NCBI RefSeq assembly: GCF_040869045.1
Contig: NC_090323.1
Span: forward strand, 156,074,426 to 156,138,425
Length of the DNA stretch: 64,000 nucleotides
DNA from: Eurosta solidaginis
Lineage: Eukaryota > Arthropoda > Insecta > Diptera > Tephritidae
Direction of reading: 5' to 3'
A program made the translations under genes and the position numbers. The notes beneath the pieces were generated by a model. That model was not told the DNA's origin and did no database searches. It saw only the letters and a list, made by a program, of their open reading frames with translations. Below, piece by piece: positions 1 to 10,327 of the stretch; within the stretch, counting starts at the first letter, position 1, and every line of letters starts with the position of its first letter.

Positions 1-990
1 ATACCAAGATAAAGTGACTTCAGATAAGTACGTGAACTAAGTTTAATTAAGACATATCGTTTTTTGCTCAAGTTATCATGTTAACGGCTGAGCGGAAGGA
101 CAGACGGTCGACTGTGTATAAAAACTGGGCGTGGCTTCAACCGATTTCTCCCATTTTCACAGAAAACTGTTACCGTCATAGAATCTATGACCCTACCAAA
201 TTTCAGAAGGATGTGTATATTTTTGTTCGACATGGCATCAAAAGTATTCTAGACAAATTAAATGAAAAAGGGCGGAGCCACGCCCATTTTGAAATTTTCT
301 TTTATATTTGTATTTTGTTGCACCATATCATTACTGCAGTTGAATGTTGACATAATTTACTTATATACCGTAAAGATATTAAATTTTTTGTTAAAATTTG
401 ACTTTAAAAAAAAATTTTTTTAAAGTGGGCGTGTTCGTCATCCGATTTTGCTAATTTTTATTTAGCATACATATAATAATAGGAGGAAAGTGCCTGCCAA
501 ATTTTTCATAATATCTTCAACGGGTGCCAAATTACAGCTTGAAAAACTTTAAAATTACCTTATTTAAAAGTGGGGGGTGCCACGCCCATTGTTCAAAATT
601 TTACTAATTTTCTATTTTCCGTCATAAAGTCAACGCACCTACCAAGTTTCATCGCTTTATCCGGCTTTGGTAATGAATTATCGCTCTTTTTCGGTTTTTC
701 GAAATTTTCGATATCGAAAAAGTGGGCGTGGTTGTAGTCCGATTTCGTTCATTTTAAATAGCGATCTAAGATGAGCGCCCAGGAAGGAGCAAACCAAATT
801 TCATCAAGATACCTCAAAATTTACTCAAGTTATCGTGTTTACGGACGGACGGACGGACATGGCTAAATGAATTCCCTTTTTCGCCCACATCATTTTGATA
901 TATAGAAGTCTATATCTATCTCGATTAGTTTATGCCGTTACGGATTACCGTTATGCGAACAAAGTGAGCTCTGCTCAACTGAGTATAAAA
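1..990 (+). repeat. INE/mini-me-like interspersed repeat, copy 1
   Basis: This non-coding repeat is missing its 5' part at the window edge and ends in CAACTGAGTATAAAA. It has the hallmarks shared by all copies here: repeated GGGCGTGG segments, a phrase about a tolerated ATCGAAA palindrome, a short (GGAC)n run near 843-856 followed by ATGGCTAAAT, and a terminal CTCAGCTGAGTATA-type end. Dipteran mini-me/DINE-1 (Helentron-related) repeats carry a (GTCY)n microsatellite next to a conserved core, which is the basis for the family call. No protein is encoded; short open frames inside are chance. Confidence 0.6.
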
Positions 991-1639
991 ATGTGTCATA
1001 AGGAAAATATGTAATGTGAACCGTTTCCACCATAGCATGGATTTATTTGGAGAGCTGGCAATTTCTCCAGTAAAACACATGTACTATTAAAAAACTTAAA
1101 AAATATTCTTTATTTGCTGTGGGTATTTTCACAGCCTAGTCACGGATAATTACAATTTGAGGCAAAACTCACTTGGACTTGCTGTTGTTCCCATGTCCCG
1201 TACTACCCATTATAATACCTTTTTTACGATCGTATCTTGTAAAGCTTTCAATGCCCACCTGTCATTAGAAATATGCGTGAATTAAAAAAAAAAATGTCAA
1301 ATCATTCTTACTAGAGCAGTCGCAAGACGACATCAAAACTTTGCTGAACCCTGCCACTTAGTAATTTAAAATTAACATTGTTATATTCTAATGTTTATAC
1401 ATTTTATTTTGCATTTTGTAATCTTTAACTTCAACTTAGGTTATAACTTCTTAACTATTTACTTTGAGATGACACTCAAAACTAAAGTTTTATATAACTT
1501 TACAGAATGCTCTACTTTTCTTTCATTCAATTTCAATGTATTAATTTAAGTGGCAATTTTATTTATGTACACATCAAAAAAATATTGTTTGATTTGAAAG
1601 AAAATGAATTAATCTAATTTAATCTAATCCCTTTTTGGT
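991..1639. other. Anonymous A+T-rich stretch
   Basis: No coding frame, RNA gene or repeat end was recognised here. It contains homopolymer A and T runs only. Confidence 0.5.
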
Positions 1640-2840
1640 TTTATTTTGAACTGTTTCGGTATTGTAGTCGGAAAAATTTCTTCTCTATTTCAGTGTTGTT
1701 TCATAACCGTGTCGGTATTTTGTTCGGAAAATTTCAGAATTTATCGCAAGAGTTTCGGTATTGATAACTTCAGGTCTATTAACGGATCATTTCCAGCTGT
1801 CTTCAGATCTTTTCTAGATTGCTTTCAAATTCATTAAGTAAATTTTCCACGATCCTTTCGGGGCTATTTCGGAGCTGTTTCGCAATACCATTCAGGACAA
1901 GACCATTTCAGGGCTACTTTCGAATTATTTCTTAACGTTTCGGTCTGGTTGTTGGTATTGTTACGAATATTAGCAAAACTAAGGGGTGCTGCTATCTCTA
2001 AGCCGATGCTAAACAGTGATATCATGCACATCCATAGATCAATCATTATGTATCTACATAAACGAAACAATAATCGTGCGACACATATGTACCATGTACG
2101 TATACGAGCAGCGGAGAGTTAATGCACAAACACAAGCATATATCTCAGATACTCCTGAAAGTATGCAATGAGAAAAGCTATAAAATCGTGAAATTGTAGT
2201 TACAGCTGAGAAGTTTGAGAGCTGATGGTAACTAGTAGATTCTGGAAGCGCCTAGAAGATGCGAACGTTGAAATCAGATAGTATATATGGCAGCAAATGT
2301 AGAGGCGCTGGAATTCAGTTTCGATTAAGACGCTATCTAGCGAGCAATAGCAGTATTATTTTAAAAATCAGTTTGAGTGTTATTGTGAAGTACTTTAATA
2401 AAGGCCATTTTGCATTATTAAATATTGGAGTTATTTATTCAACAGTTTAGTGATTCGAACTTAGTAGAAGATTGCAAATAAGAGGATTTGCAGTAAATTC
2501 GTTACAGTATTATTACTGGGTTGATGCTACATGAACTTGAGACCATTTTGAATCTGGGATTTTAAGGGATGATATAAGACCTATTTTGAGTTAATTTCGG
2601 GATTGCTTTTAGGATAATTTTGAGACTATATTGAGACAATTTGGTATAATTTTTGATTGTTTCATGAAAGTTTCAAAATTGTTTTGGGGATCATTTTGAG
2701 ACCATTTTGGAACCTTTTAAGAGATTACTAGACAACTTAATGGCTACTAAAAGATTGCTTGAAGTTAGTATCCTTCAGACTTTTCTGGAGCCATTCCAAA
2801 CAACTTCTAAGTTTATTTCAGAATTATTCTGTTAATCTTA
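1640..2840. repeat. Degenerate short-unit tandem region split by a solo LTR
   Basis: On both sides of the solo LTR (1640-1958 and 2507-2840) the sequence repeats loose variants of a 20-30 base phrase such as TTTCGGGGCTATTTCGGAG or ATTTTGAGACCATTTTG. This looks like an old, heavily diverged minisatellite. The unit boundary cannot be set by eye, so the extent is approximate. Confidence 0.35.
1959..2506 (+). mobile_element. Solo LTR of a Ty3/gypsy element
   Basis: The segment begins TGTTACGAATATTAGC and ends AAATTCGTTACA, the same inverted ends as the LTRs at 25652-26242 and 28775-29384. It is flanked by a perfect 4-bp duplication, GTAT (1955-1958 and 2507-2510). A TATA-like TAGTATATATGG near 2279 and AATAAA at 2397-2402 fit a U3-R-U5 layout in plus orientation. 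There is no internal region, so it most likely arose by recombination between two LTRs. Compared with the paired LTRs it lacks a block in the region just before the AATAAA. Confidence 0.9.
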
Positions 2841-3136
2841 TCCCATTCGTAATATCCAAATAATCGGCTGTATAAGATAAGTGTTATAAAACTACTTTGC
2901 CTATTCATCACTTGGCAACAACATAGAATATCTAACTTAGTTGTATTGGCTTTGGAATTTCTGTCAATATATTAAAATATTTTAATAATTTTTTACAGTC
3001 GAAATTATGCGTACATTGAAAACGAGTTTGTGTGTTTTAGTATTCTTTTTCTATTAATAAATCCCTGCTAACAATAAGAAATATATAGTGAACAGATGTA
3101 CATACCTTAGCGATTTTTAAGATAAATATAAAATAA
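2841..3136. other. Anonymous A+T-rich stretch
   Basis: Nothing recognisable was found between the decayed tandem region and the next INE-like copy. Confidence 0.5.
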
Positions 3137-4136
3137 AACAAGTAAGGAGCGCTAAGTTCGGGTGCAAGCGAACATTACATACTCAGCTGAGAGCTTAGCT
3201 GCGTTGGTTTCGTAGGGTTTCGTAGACGGTTCATAAGTGGTTTTTAATACCATATCACATAAGTTTGGGAAATATCGACCAAATTGTAGACCAAGGGTGA
3301 CGTTTTTTTGGAACGATTTTCTTTCATCCTTTGTCAAATAAGGGAAAACACCATGTACGAAAATGAACCGAGGGAAACCCTGGAATGTGTTTGTACGACA
3401 TGGGTATCAAATGAAAGGGATTAGAGAGTATTTTGAAAGGGAGTGGGCCTTAGTTCTACAGGTGGACGCCTTTCGAGATATCGCCATAAAAGCGGACCAG
3501 GGGTGACTCAATAATGTTTTTCTATGATATGGATATCAAATGACATATGCTAATGAGTATTTTAAAAGGGAGGTGGCCTTAGTTCTATAGGAGGACGCTT
3601 TTCGAGATATCGCCATAAAGGTGGACCAGGGGTGACTCTGGAATGTGTTTGTACGATATTGGTATCAAATTAAAGGTATTAATGAGAGTTTTAAAAGGGA
3701 GTGGTGGTAGTTGTATATGTGAAGGCGTTTTCCAGGTATCTACCAAAATGTGGACCAGGGTGACCCAGAACATCATCTGTTGGATACCGCTAATTTATTT
3801 ATATATATAATACCTTCCAAGATTTCAAGGGTTTTTTATTTCGCCCTGCAGAACTTTTTCATTTTCTTCTACTTAATATGGTAGGTGTCACAACCATTTT
3901 ACAAAGTTTTTCCTAAAGTTATATTTTGCGTCAATAAATCAATCCGATTACCATGTTTCATCCCTTTTTCGTTTTGGTATAGAATTATGGCATTTTTTTC
4001 ATTTTTCGTAATTTTCGATATCGAAAAAGTGCGCGTGGTCATAGTCGGATTTCGTTCATTTTTTATACCAAGATAAAGTGAGTTCAGATATGTACGTGAA
4101 CTAAGTTCAGTAAAGATATGTCGATTTTTGCTCAAG
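3137..4136 (+). repeat. INE-like repeat, copy 2, plus-oriented part
   Basis: It starts with the family 5' end AACAAGTAAGGAGCG followed by AAGTTCGGGTG and ACATACTCAGCTGAGAGC. It then carries about three copies of the roughly 130-base internal unit (motif GAGATATCGCCATAAA). The plus-oriented sequence stops abruptly at GATTTTTGCTCAAG (4136), where an inverted segment of the same family begins. Confidence 0.65.
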
Positions 4137-4550
4137 TACCAAATCGGAGAAGGACCACGCCCACTTAAAAAAAAATTTTTTTTAAAGTAAAATTTTAACA
4201 AAAAATTTAATATCTTTATAGAATATAAGTAAATTATGTCAAAATTCAACTCCAGTAAATATATGGTGCAACAAAATAAAAAAATAAAATAAAATTTAAA
4301 AATGGGCGTGGCTCCGCCCTTTTTCATTTAATTTGTCTAGAATACTTTTAATGACATAAGTCGAAAAAAAATTAACCAATCCTTATGAAATTTGGTAGGG
4401 GCATAGATTCCGTGACGATAATTGTTTTCTGTGAAAATGGGCGAAATCGGTTTAAGCCACGCCCAGTTTTTATACACAGTCGACCTTCTGTCCTTCCGCT
4501 CGGCCCTTAAAACGATAACTTGCGCAAAACTCGATATATCTTTACTAAAC
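4137..4550 (-). repeat. INE-like fragment in inverted orientation
   Basis: The segment matches the reverse complement of the GGGCGTGG repeat: CCACGCCCACTT, then TGGGCGTGGCTCCGCC, then CGCCCAGTTTTTATACACAG. It abuts the plus-oriented copy directly, giving a head-to-head junction inside one repeat locus. Its distal end touches the 3' tail of the LOA-type LINE. Confidence 0.6.
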
Positions 4551-4570
4551 TTAGGTTAGGTTAGGTTGAA
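4551..4570 (-). repeat. (CCTAA)n 3' tail of the LOA element
   Basis: The plus strand reads TTAGGTTAGGTTAGGTTG, which is the 3' end of the LINE on the minus strand. The same CCTAACCTAACCT ending closes the LOA copy at 20420 and, decayed, the fragment near 36890. It resembles the canonical insect telomere repeat TTAGG but is here a LINE tail. Confidence 0.8.
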
Positions 4571-4617
4571 CTGGCCGGCCCATGAGGACCTTACATATAC
4601 TGATTGAGTCCGAAGTG

Positions 4618-5616
4618 TTACCAGAAGTTTGTTTTAACGACCAAACTGAAAAACCCTATTGTGTTATAAAATAACTCCTTCCTCCTGGCAAATACTAGAA
4701 GCTTCCTAGGACTTAAGCCACTTGCTGCTTCTAAATCTGACAGCTGTATCACTCCTAATAGCTGGAGTCTTAGCCTGGCAAGTGCAGGGCACGAGCACCG
4801 AACGTGCTCGATCGTTTCGTCCTCCAACCCGCACTTCCCACATCTGCTATAACTGATCAAGCCTAACTTAAAGGCATGTGACGCCAGAAGGCAGTGTCCT
4901 GTCAGAATACCCGTCATGAGTCTACAGTCCTCTCTTTTTAATGATAGAAGCAACTGAGTTAGTCTAAGGCTGTCAAACCTACACATAATCTTCGACACTT
5001 TACAGCCCTGCGCTTGAACCCACGCCTTTCCCCCTTGGTCGATCATGTGCACCTCTCGCCTTCGCTTAATCTCGCCCAATCTAATTGGGACGTCTACGGA
5101 GCAAGCTTCAAGGGATGCGCCCTTTTTAGCTAGTTCGTCCGCTTTTTTATTCCCATCTATTCACGTATGCCCCGGTACCCAATATATATGTATGCTTCTC
5201 CCTGTCCAGATTCTCTCCAGAGACTGCTTACACTTTAATACGCATTAAGATGCTGTGCTGTGCGAGATTATTGCCTTAATTCCTGCTTGACTGTCAATAT
5301 AAAAGTTAACACGGTTGCAGCTTAAGCTATTCTCTTCCAGGGTTTCTACTGCTTTGGTTACGGCTAATATTTCCGCTTGGAAAACGCTACAGTAATCCGG
5401 CAGCTTGTAGGCTCTGCTTTTTTCCGGATCAGCGCAGTATACCGCAGACCCTACTCCTTCCACTACTTTGGAACCATATGTGTACACATGTATCGCCTCG
5501 TCCGCCATTTGCGCACCCTTGCGACAACCGTCCATCTCTATTGTAGCGTTAAGATCTCCCTCGAAGCGCATATAGGGAATCATGTAGTCTGTTCGTCTTG
5601 TGATTGATGACGCCAT
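4618..5616 (-). pseudogene. LOA ORF2 C-terminus: RNase H and zinc knuckle
   Basis: Reading 5616 to 5245 (minus) gives an RNase H-like segment: VYTYGSKVVEGVGSA, then FQAEILAVTKAVETL, then FYIDSQAGIKAI. In active enzymes the first box is Y-T-D-G-S; here the catalytic Asp is Tyr. From 5079 to 4618 follows the C-terminal region ending in the cysteine-histidine motif CGKCGLEDETIEHVRCSC, typical of I/LOA/R1 ORF2 ends. The two parts lie in different frames, so at least one frameshift separates them. The homologous region at 19420-20315 is a second copy with different lesions. Confidence 0.8.
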
Positions 5617-5654
5617 ACTACTATGGCCATATGGTCAGCTTTTTGTGTGGATTT

Positions 5655-7189
5655 TCACCAAACAAGAACTCCATAGTATAAAATAGCGCTTACAATCGCT
5701 GTAAAAATCCAATGAGAAAGAGAGGGCGATATGCCCCACGTACACCCCAGCATGCTTTTACATGCATAGAGTGCCGTTGAGGCCTTCTTGAACCTCTCCT
5801 CCATGTTGAGCTTCCATGATAGCTTACTGTCTAGGATGATTCTCATATATTTTGTGCAAGGTTTCTCCTGTAAGGTCACCCCTCCTAACTTAGGCCTGGT
5901 TCAATTTGGGACCTTGTACCTCTTTGTAAAGAAGACCATATCCGTCTTCTCCGCATTGACTTTCAACCCGACATTAGATGCCCAGGTATGAATATCCCGA
6001 AGCGCCCGATCCATCAAAGAACTAATCGTTGGAAGGCACTTTCCACTTATGACAATTGCAACGCCATCTGCGTAAGCCGTAAGTTTTACGGGTCCCTCAA
6101 CGAATTGCCTTAGCAGTTGGTTGATGACGAGCGTCCACAGCAGAGGTGATAGGACCGCTCCCTGCGGCGTGCTCCTGTCCACTGATTTCGTGGCCTCGTA
6201 CAATCCCCATTGTGATGTAATGTTTCTGTAATTTAACATGCAGCCGATCCATCTGATTAAGGCAGGATGTACTTTAATGTAATTAAGACCATCCATAATC
6301 GGCCATTTTGCAACATTATTGAAAGCACCGGCAATGTCCAAGAAGACTCCTAGAGCATAATCCCTATATTCCAGGGATTTCTCTATGCTTATTACCACCC
6401 TATGCAATGCGGTGTCTACAGACTTGCCTTTGGTGTAGCATGCTGTGTTGTGGAGAGCAGCTTTTCATCCACGTTGGACTTTATGTACACATCTATCAGC
6501 CTCTCATAGGTTTTGAGCAGAAATGATGTTAAGCTAATGGGTCTATAGTCATTGGGATACACGTGACCGATCTTCCCCGCCTTTGGTAGAAAAGCTACAC
6601 GAGCAGTTCTCCAAGAGTGCGGTACATGATTCAGTCTTATGCACCCATCGAATATTATTTTAAACTATTCCACGACCGCTCTACTTGAGACTTGTAGGAT
6701 GGCCGAGAATATACCATCTGGGCCCGGCGATTTAAACTTAGAAAACGTCTTCACTGCCCACTCGATCTTGGTATCGGTCACCAAGCCCGGCACTACTAGC
6801 TCCGTGATCGAAGTGTGAGTGATGTCTGCTGGCTCTTCTAAACCGTCTCCTGATGGGAAATGTGCATCGAAAAGCACCTCAAGGGATTCCTCACTATTAC
6901 GTGACCATTCCCCGTTCTCCTTCTTTATTAGTACCTGGACTATGTTTCCCTTTGCTAGGACTTTTTTCAACCGTGCTGTTTCGTTGCAGCACTCTATGTC
7001 CGTACAGAAACTTTTCCATAAGTTTCTCTTCGCCCTGGTAATTTCACGCTTGTAGATTTTCAGTAGATCCCCGTACTCGTCCCGACACGCTTCCCTATCC
7101 GCGGTCTTTGCGAGCTTAACCTTTCTTTTACCTGTCTTCTTAGAAGACTGCTCCACCATGGCGGCTTTGCTTTTCCTCTGAATCTTCAT
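5655..7189 (-). pseudogene. LOA ORF2 reverse transcriptase, broken
   Basis: The N-terminal part (7189 to 6665) has SPGPDGI, the fingers motif common to LINE RTs, and ends at a stop. Between 6660 and 6410 readable fragments continue (for example YPNDYRPISLTS) with stops. From 6407 the frame gives GVFLDIAGAFNNV, then STPQGAVLSPLLW, then LTAYADGVAIV, then AEKTDMVFF. The active-site box YADD reads YADG, losing a metal-binding Asp. A thumb-like region follows (5879 to 5655, ALYACKSMLGCTWG and SAILYYGVLVW). Relative to the truncated copies a short stretch between thumb and RNase H appears deleted. Confidence 0.85.
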
Positions 7190-7298
7190 AGAGGGAAAGC
7201 TTTGTTATACGCAGTCATAAGCGTCTTTGTTAGGAATTCATTCGACTCATCCAGTTCCTCTACATTAGCAACCTCTTTGGGTTGTCCCAGTTTTGTTT

Positions 7299-8027
7299 CT
7301 ACATGTTTCTGGAATTTAGTCCAGTTCGTTGATCTAGGGTTTCTAAAGGTCCTCCCTTCTCTACCCTCTTTAGGGGGATGCTGAAGCTGATATACGCATG
7401 GTCGGAGAAGGATAGTCTATCAAGAACCATCCAGTCATACCTTGATATGTCACGCTCGGAGCTCAATGTAATATCCAGAACATTGCTGGATGTTGGACCA
7501 ATGTATGTAGGGACATTTCCCTTGTTGGCTATCTGCAAATTGGTTTGCAGGATGTAACAAAATAGAGATTCGCCTCTCTCGTTCGTATCTGCTTCTCCCC
7601 ACGCATTGTTGTGCGCATTTGCATCTGCGCCTATGACCAACCGCCCTTTGCGCCCTTCCTCCTGTACTAGCCTTTTGCACTACATCGGTGGAAACTCCTC
7701 AGCATGGGCTATGTAGCAGGACGCCAGGTACATGGCTGCTTATTCTTTTGCTCAACGGCCACCGCTACGAGATCCTCAGTGGTGTAATTAGGCAGCATAT
7801 ATGAATGCAGCTGTTTCCTTACCATTACTATAGCTCACACCCGTCCCTCCGTTTGCGCGTAGTAAACGCCAAACCCACGCGCTAAGTCCAGAAACCTTTC
7901 CTCCAGATGAGAGCCACGGCTCCTGGATCAGCGCCACGTTAAACGAACCATCCTCAAGGGTTAAGAGGAGTTCGCTCGACGCCACTTTATTGTGTTGGAG
8001 GTTAATCTGTAGGACTCGCAGCACCAT
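7299..8027 (-). pseudogene. LOA ORF2 endonuclease domain, broken
   Basis: The ORF2 start is likely at 8027: MVLRVLQINLQHNK is the usual opening of LOA-type ORF2, followed by ALIQEPW, the glutamate-bearing APE motif. After stops near 7785 and 7680 the domain resumes at 7640 with VIGADANAHNNAWG (the catalytic D-x-N motif), GNVPTYIG, NVLDITL and SFSDHAYISF (the terminal S-D-H). All landmark residues are visible but the frame is not continuous. Confidence 0.8.
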
Positions 8028-8097
8028 TGGGCTGTTTGTCCCCCTCCAGCACCTTCGTCTTGACGTCGTCGTCCTCCCCTTGCCCTTTTAATTTAGA

Positions 8098-8735
8098 TTA
8101 TTCGGGGCCCCATTCAGCCTCTCGTGACTGTTGTGCCGGGTGTACCTCTGTGCGAGTCACAGCGCCATTTAGCGGTTGGTCCTCTTCTAGCACGTTCGTC
8201 GTGACGTCGGGGACCTCCACCTGTCTTTTTTCCCTTAGGCTGTTGAGGTCCTTTTCGACTTCGCACACCTCTAGCGTGCTAGATTTTTTATCCTCGGGAC
8301 TTCTTTTCCTGAGTCGCATGTAAATTTTGCCGGTGCCATAGAACATTTTGCCAAGCGGCATGTATAAAATATCCTCCACCTGCTTGTTTATTTGGAAGAT
8401 GTAGAACTGACCATCCTCGCTAGGCCGAGATACAGTAAGTACCTTCCAATCCTGTGTCGGTATGTTCGGATTCTGATTCTGCAGAAGTCGCAGTGTATCC
8501 TCCGACTTCATCACGCATGGTATCCATACCTTAACTTTTGGTACCGTGGGGATTTGCGCTTTATTCACCACTTCAAACCGCGCGTTCGTGCCTTGCCTTT
8601 GGAAGTTTGGAACCACTTCCTCCAGCCACCGCTCGCGATGTTGTCGCGCGCTATCATCTTCACACCATTAGACCATCTCCCCGAATCAAAGGTTGGAAGG
8701 GGCTTACTTGGTTGTTCCTGCATCATCTTAAGCAT
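8098..8735 (-). pseudogene. LOA ORF1 C-terminal remnant
   Basis: The minus frame from about 8640 to 8098 includes WLEEVVPNFQRQGTNARFEV, KVKVWIPC, NIPTQDWKVL and MRLRKRSPEDKK. This matches the RNA-binding-like domain of LOA/Lian ORF1 proteins (the DUF4780-like region, from memory). An upstream portion (8810 to 8640, PLPTFDSGRWSNGVK) is in another frame, so a frameshift lies near 8640. The ORF1 N-terminus is absent: the element is 5'-truncated near 8745, where INE-like sequence resumes. Confidence 0.6.
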
Positions 8736-8745
8736 TAAGCTAATA

Positions 8746-9960
8746 ACCACGAACAGTATTCTTGCCACGATTCCAAGGGCTTTTGATTTCGCCCTGCAGA
8801 ACTTTTTCATTTTCTTCTATGATATGGTAGGTGTCACACTCATTTTACAAATTTTTTTCTAAAGTTATATTTTGCGACAGAAGACCAATCCAATCAACAT
8901 GTTTCATCCCTTTTTTCGTATTTGTTATAGAATAATGACATTTTTTTCATTTTCCGCAGTTTTCGATATCGAAAAAGTGGGCGTGGTCATTGTCGTATTT
9001 CGCCCATTAATTATTATTACCAAGTTAAAGTGAGTTCAGATAAGTACGTGAACTATGTTTAGTAAAGATATATCGATTTTTGTTCAAGTTATCGTGTTAA
9101 CGGCCGAGAGGAAGGACAGACGGTCGACTGTGTATAAAAACTGGACGTGCCTTTAACCGGTTTCGCCCATTTTCACAGAAGACAGTTATCGTCATAGAAG
9201 CTATGCCCTTACCAAATTTCAGAAGGATGTGTAAATTTTTGTTCGACTTATGGAATTAAAATTATTCTAGACAAATTAAATGAAAAAGGGCGGAGCCACG
9301 TCCATTTTGAAAATTTCTTTTATTTTTGTATTTTGTTGCTCCATATCATTACTAGAAATGAACGTTGACATAATTTACTTATATACTGTAAAGATATTCA
9401 ATTTTTTGTTAAAAATTGACTTCTAATTTTTTTTAAAGTGGGCGTGTTCTTCATCCGATTTTGCTAATTTTAATTTAAAACACATATAGTAGTAGGGGTA
9501 ACGTTCCTGCCAAATTACAGCTTGCAAAACGTCACGCCCATTGTACATAATTTTACTAATTTTCTATTCTGCGTCATAAGGTCAACCCACCTACCAAGTT
9601 TCATCGCTTTATCCGTCTTTGGTAATGAATTATCGCACTTTTTCCGTTATCCGAAATTTTCGATATCAAAAATGTGGGCGTGGGTATATGCCTGTTTCGT
9701 TAAATAGCGATCTGAGATGAGTGCCCGGGAACTTACATACCAAATTTCATTAAGATACTTCGAAATTTACTCATGTTATCGCGTTAACGTACAGACGGAC
9801 GGACGGACGGACATGGCTAAATGCATTTCTTTTATCGCCCAGATCATTTTGACATATAGAACTCTATATCTATCTCGATTGGTTTATGCCGTTACGGGTA
9901 CCGTTATGCGAACAAAATCAATATACACTGTGAGCTCTGATCAGCTGAGTATAAAAATAG
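8746..9960 (+). repeat. INE-like repeat, copy 3
   Basis: Plus-oriented sequence starts within the family at ACCACGAACAGTATTC and runs to CAGCTGAGTATAAAAATAG. It carries the GGGCGTGG segments and a (GGAC)n run at about 9796-9814. Together with 3137-4136 it covers most of a full unit, but part is duplicated between the two, so they are not simply two halves of one copy. Confidence 0.65.
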
Positions 9961-10218
9961 GTAGGTACCTTGGGTGAGGATGCAAAGTTTCACATTTTTT
10001 GTGGTTTGCGTAAACCAGTTTCGACAATGAATCACTTATCTCAACAATATATGTATGCCGTAAACGTACGCAAGTATTTGATGAAATATGCCGCTAAAAA
10101 GGGGGCAGAAATTACAGTTTATATGGGGTATATACTATATATAAGCATTTGGTGAAATTTGAAGGTTCTAGCTGATAAAGTTTTGTTATCTGAACAATCG
10201 GCTGTATGGGATACATAC
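9961..10218 (+). repeat. Second INE-like subfamily, left part
   Basis: The phrase AATTTGAAGGTTCTAGCTG and GAACAATCGGCTGTATGGG also occur at 20950-21030, where the repeat continues. The left part ends at ATACATAC (10211-10218), immediately before element A. The right part resumes at 20871 with the same eight bases. Confidence 0.6.
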
Positions 10219-10327
10219 TAGAGGTTTACGCCGATCACTTTTTCGGCGGCTGCGGCGTAGGCTCTGTTATATACCGGCGGCGGCGGCGGGGCCTGCGCGC
10301 CGACAAAGTGATTGGCGTAAACCACTA
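10219..10327. repeat. Fold-back at the left end of element A
   Basis: The arms TAGAGGTTTACGCCGATCAC and (reverse-complemented) TAGTGGTTTACGCCAATCAC enclose about 50 bases of (CGG)n-rich DNA. The arms match at about 26 of 29 positions, so this can form a strong hairpin. It could be a small MITE on its own, but the bases after 10327 (AACTGAAT) do not match ATACATAC, whereas those after 20870 do. Confidence 0.65.

Larger units (their letters stand above)
4551..8745 (-). mobile_element. LOA-clade non-LTR retrotransposon, 5'-truncated and decayed
   Basis: On the minus strand the order is ORF1 remnant, APE-type endonuclease, reverse transcriptase, RNase H, C-terminal CCHC finger, then a (CCTAA)n tail. 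This order, an RNase H downstream of the RT, and phrases such as LQINLQHNK and DIAGAFNNV point to the LOA/Lian/bilbo group of the I superfamily. The ORFs are interrupted by many stops and frameshifts, the RT box reads YADG and the RNase H box VYTYGSK, so it is inactive. INE-like sequence flanks it on both sides, suggesting insertion into an INE copy, but the flanks are rearranged and I found no clear target duplication. Confidence 0.85.

Noticed and set aside
3899..4327. A 142-codon minus frame across the INE junction
   Set aside because: It is translated repeat sequence, hydrophobic by composition, and crosses a head-to-head repeat junction.
4551..4570. Interstitial telomere repeat (TTAGG)n
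   Set aside because: The same tail is joined to LOA 3' UTR sequence in three places, so it is a LINE end.
10219..10327. The 109-base fold-back as an independent MITE
   Set aside because: Its right flank AACTGAAT does not match ATACATAC, while the flank after 20870 does; kept as part of element A, though not excluded.
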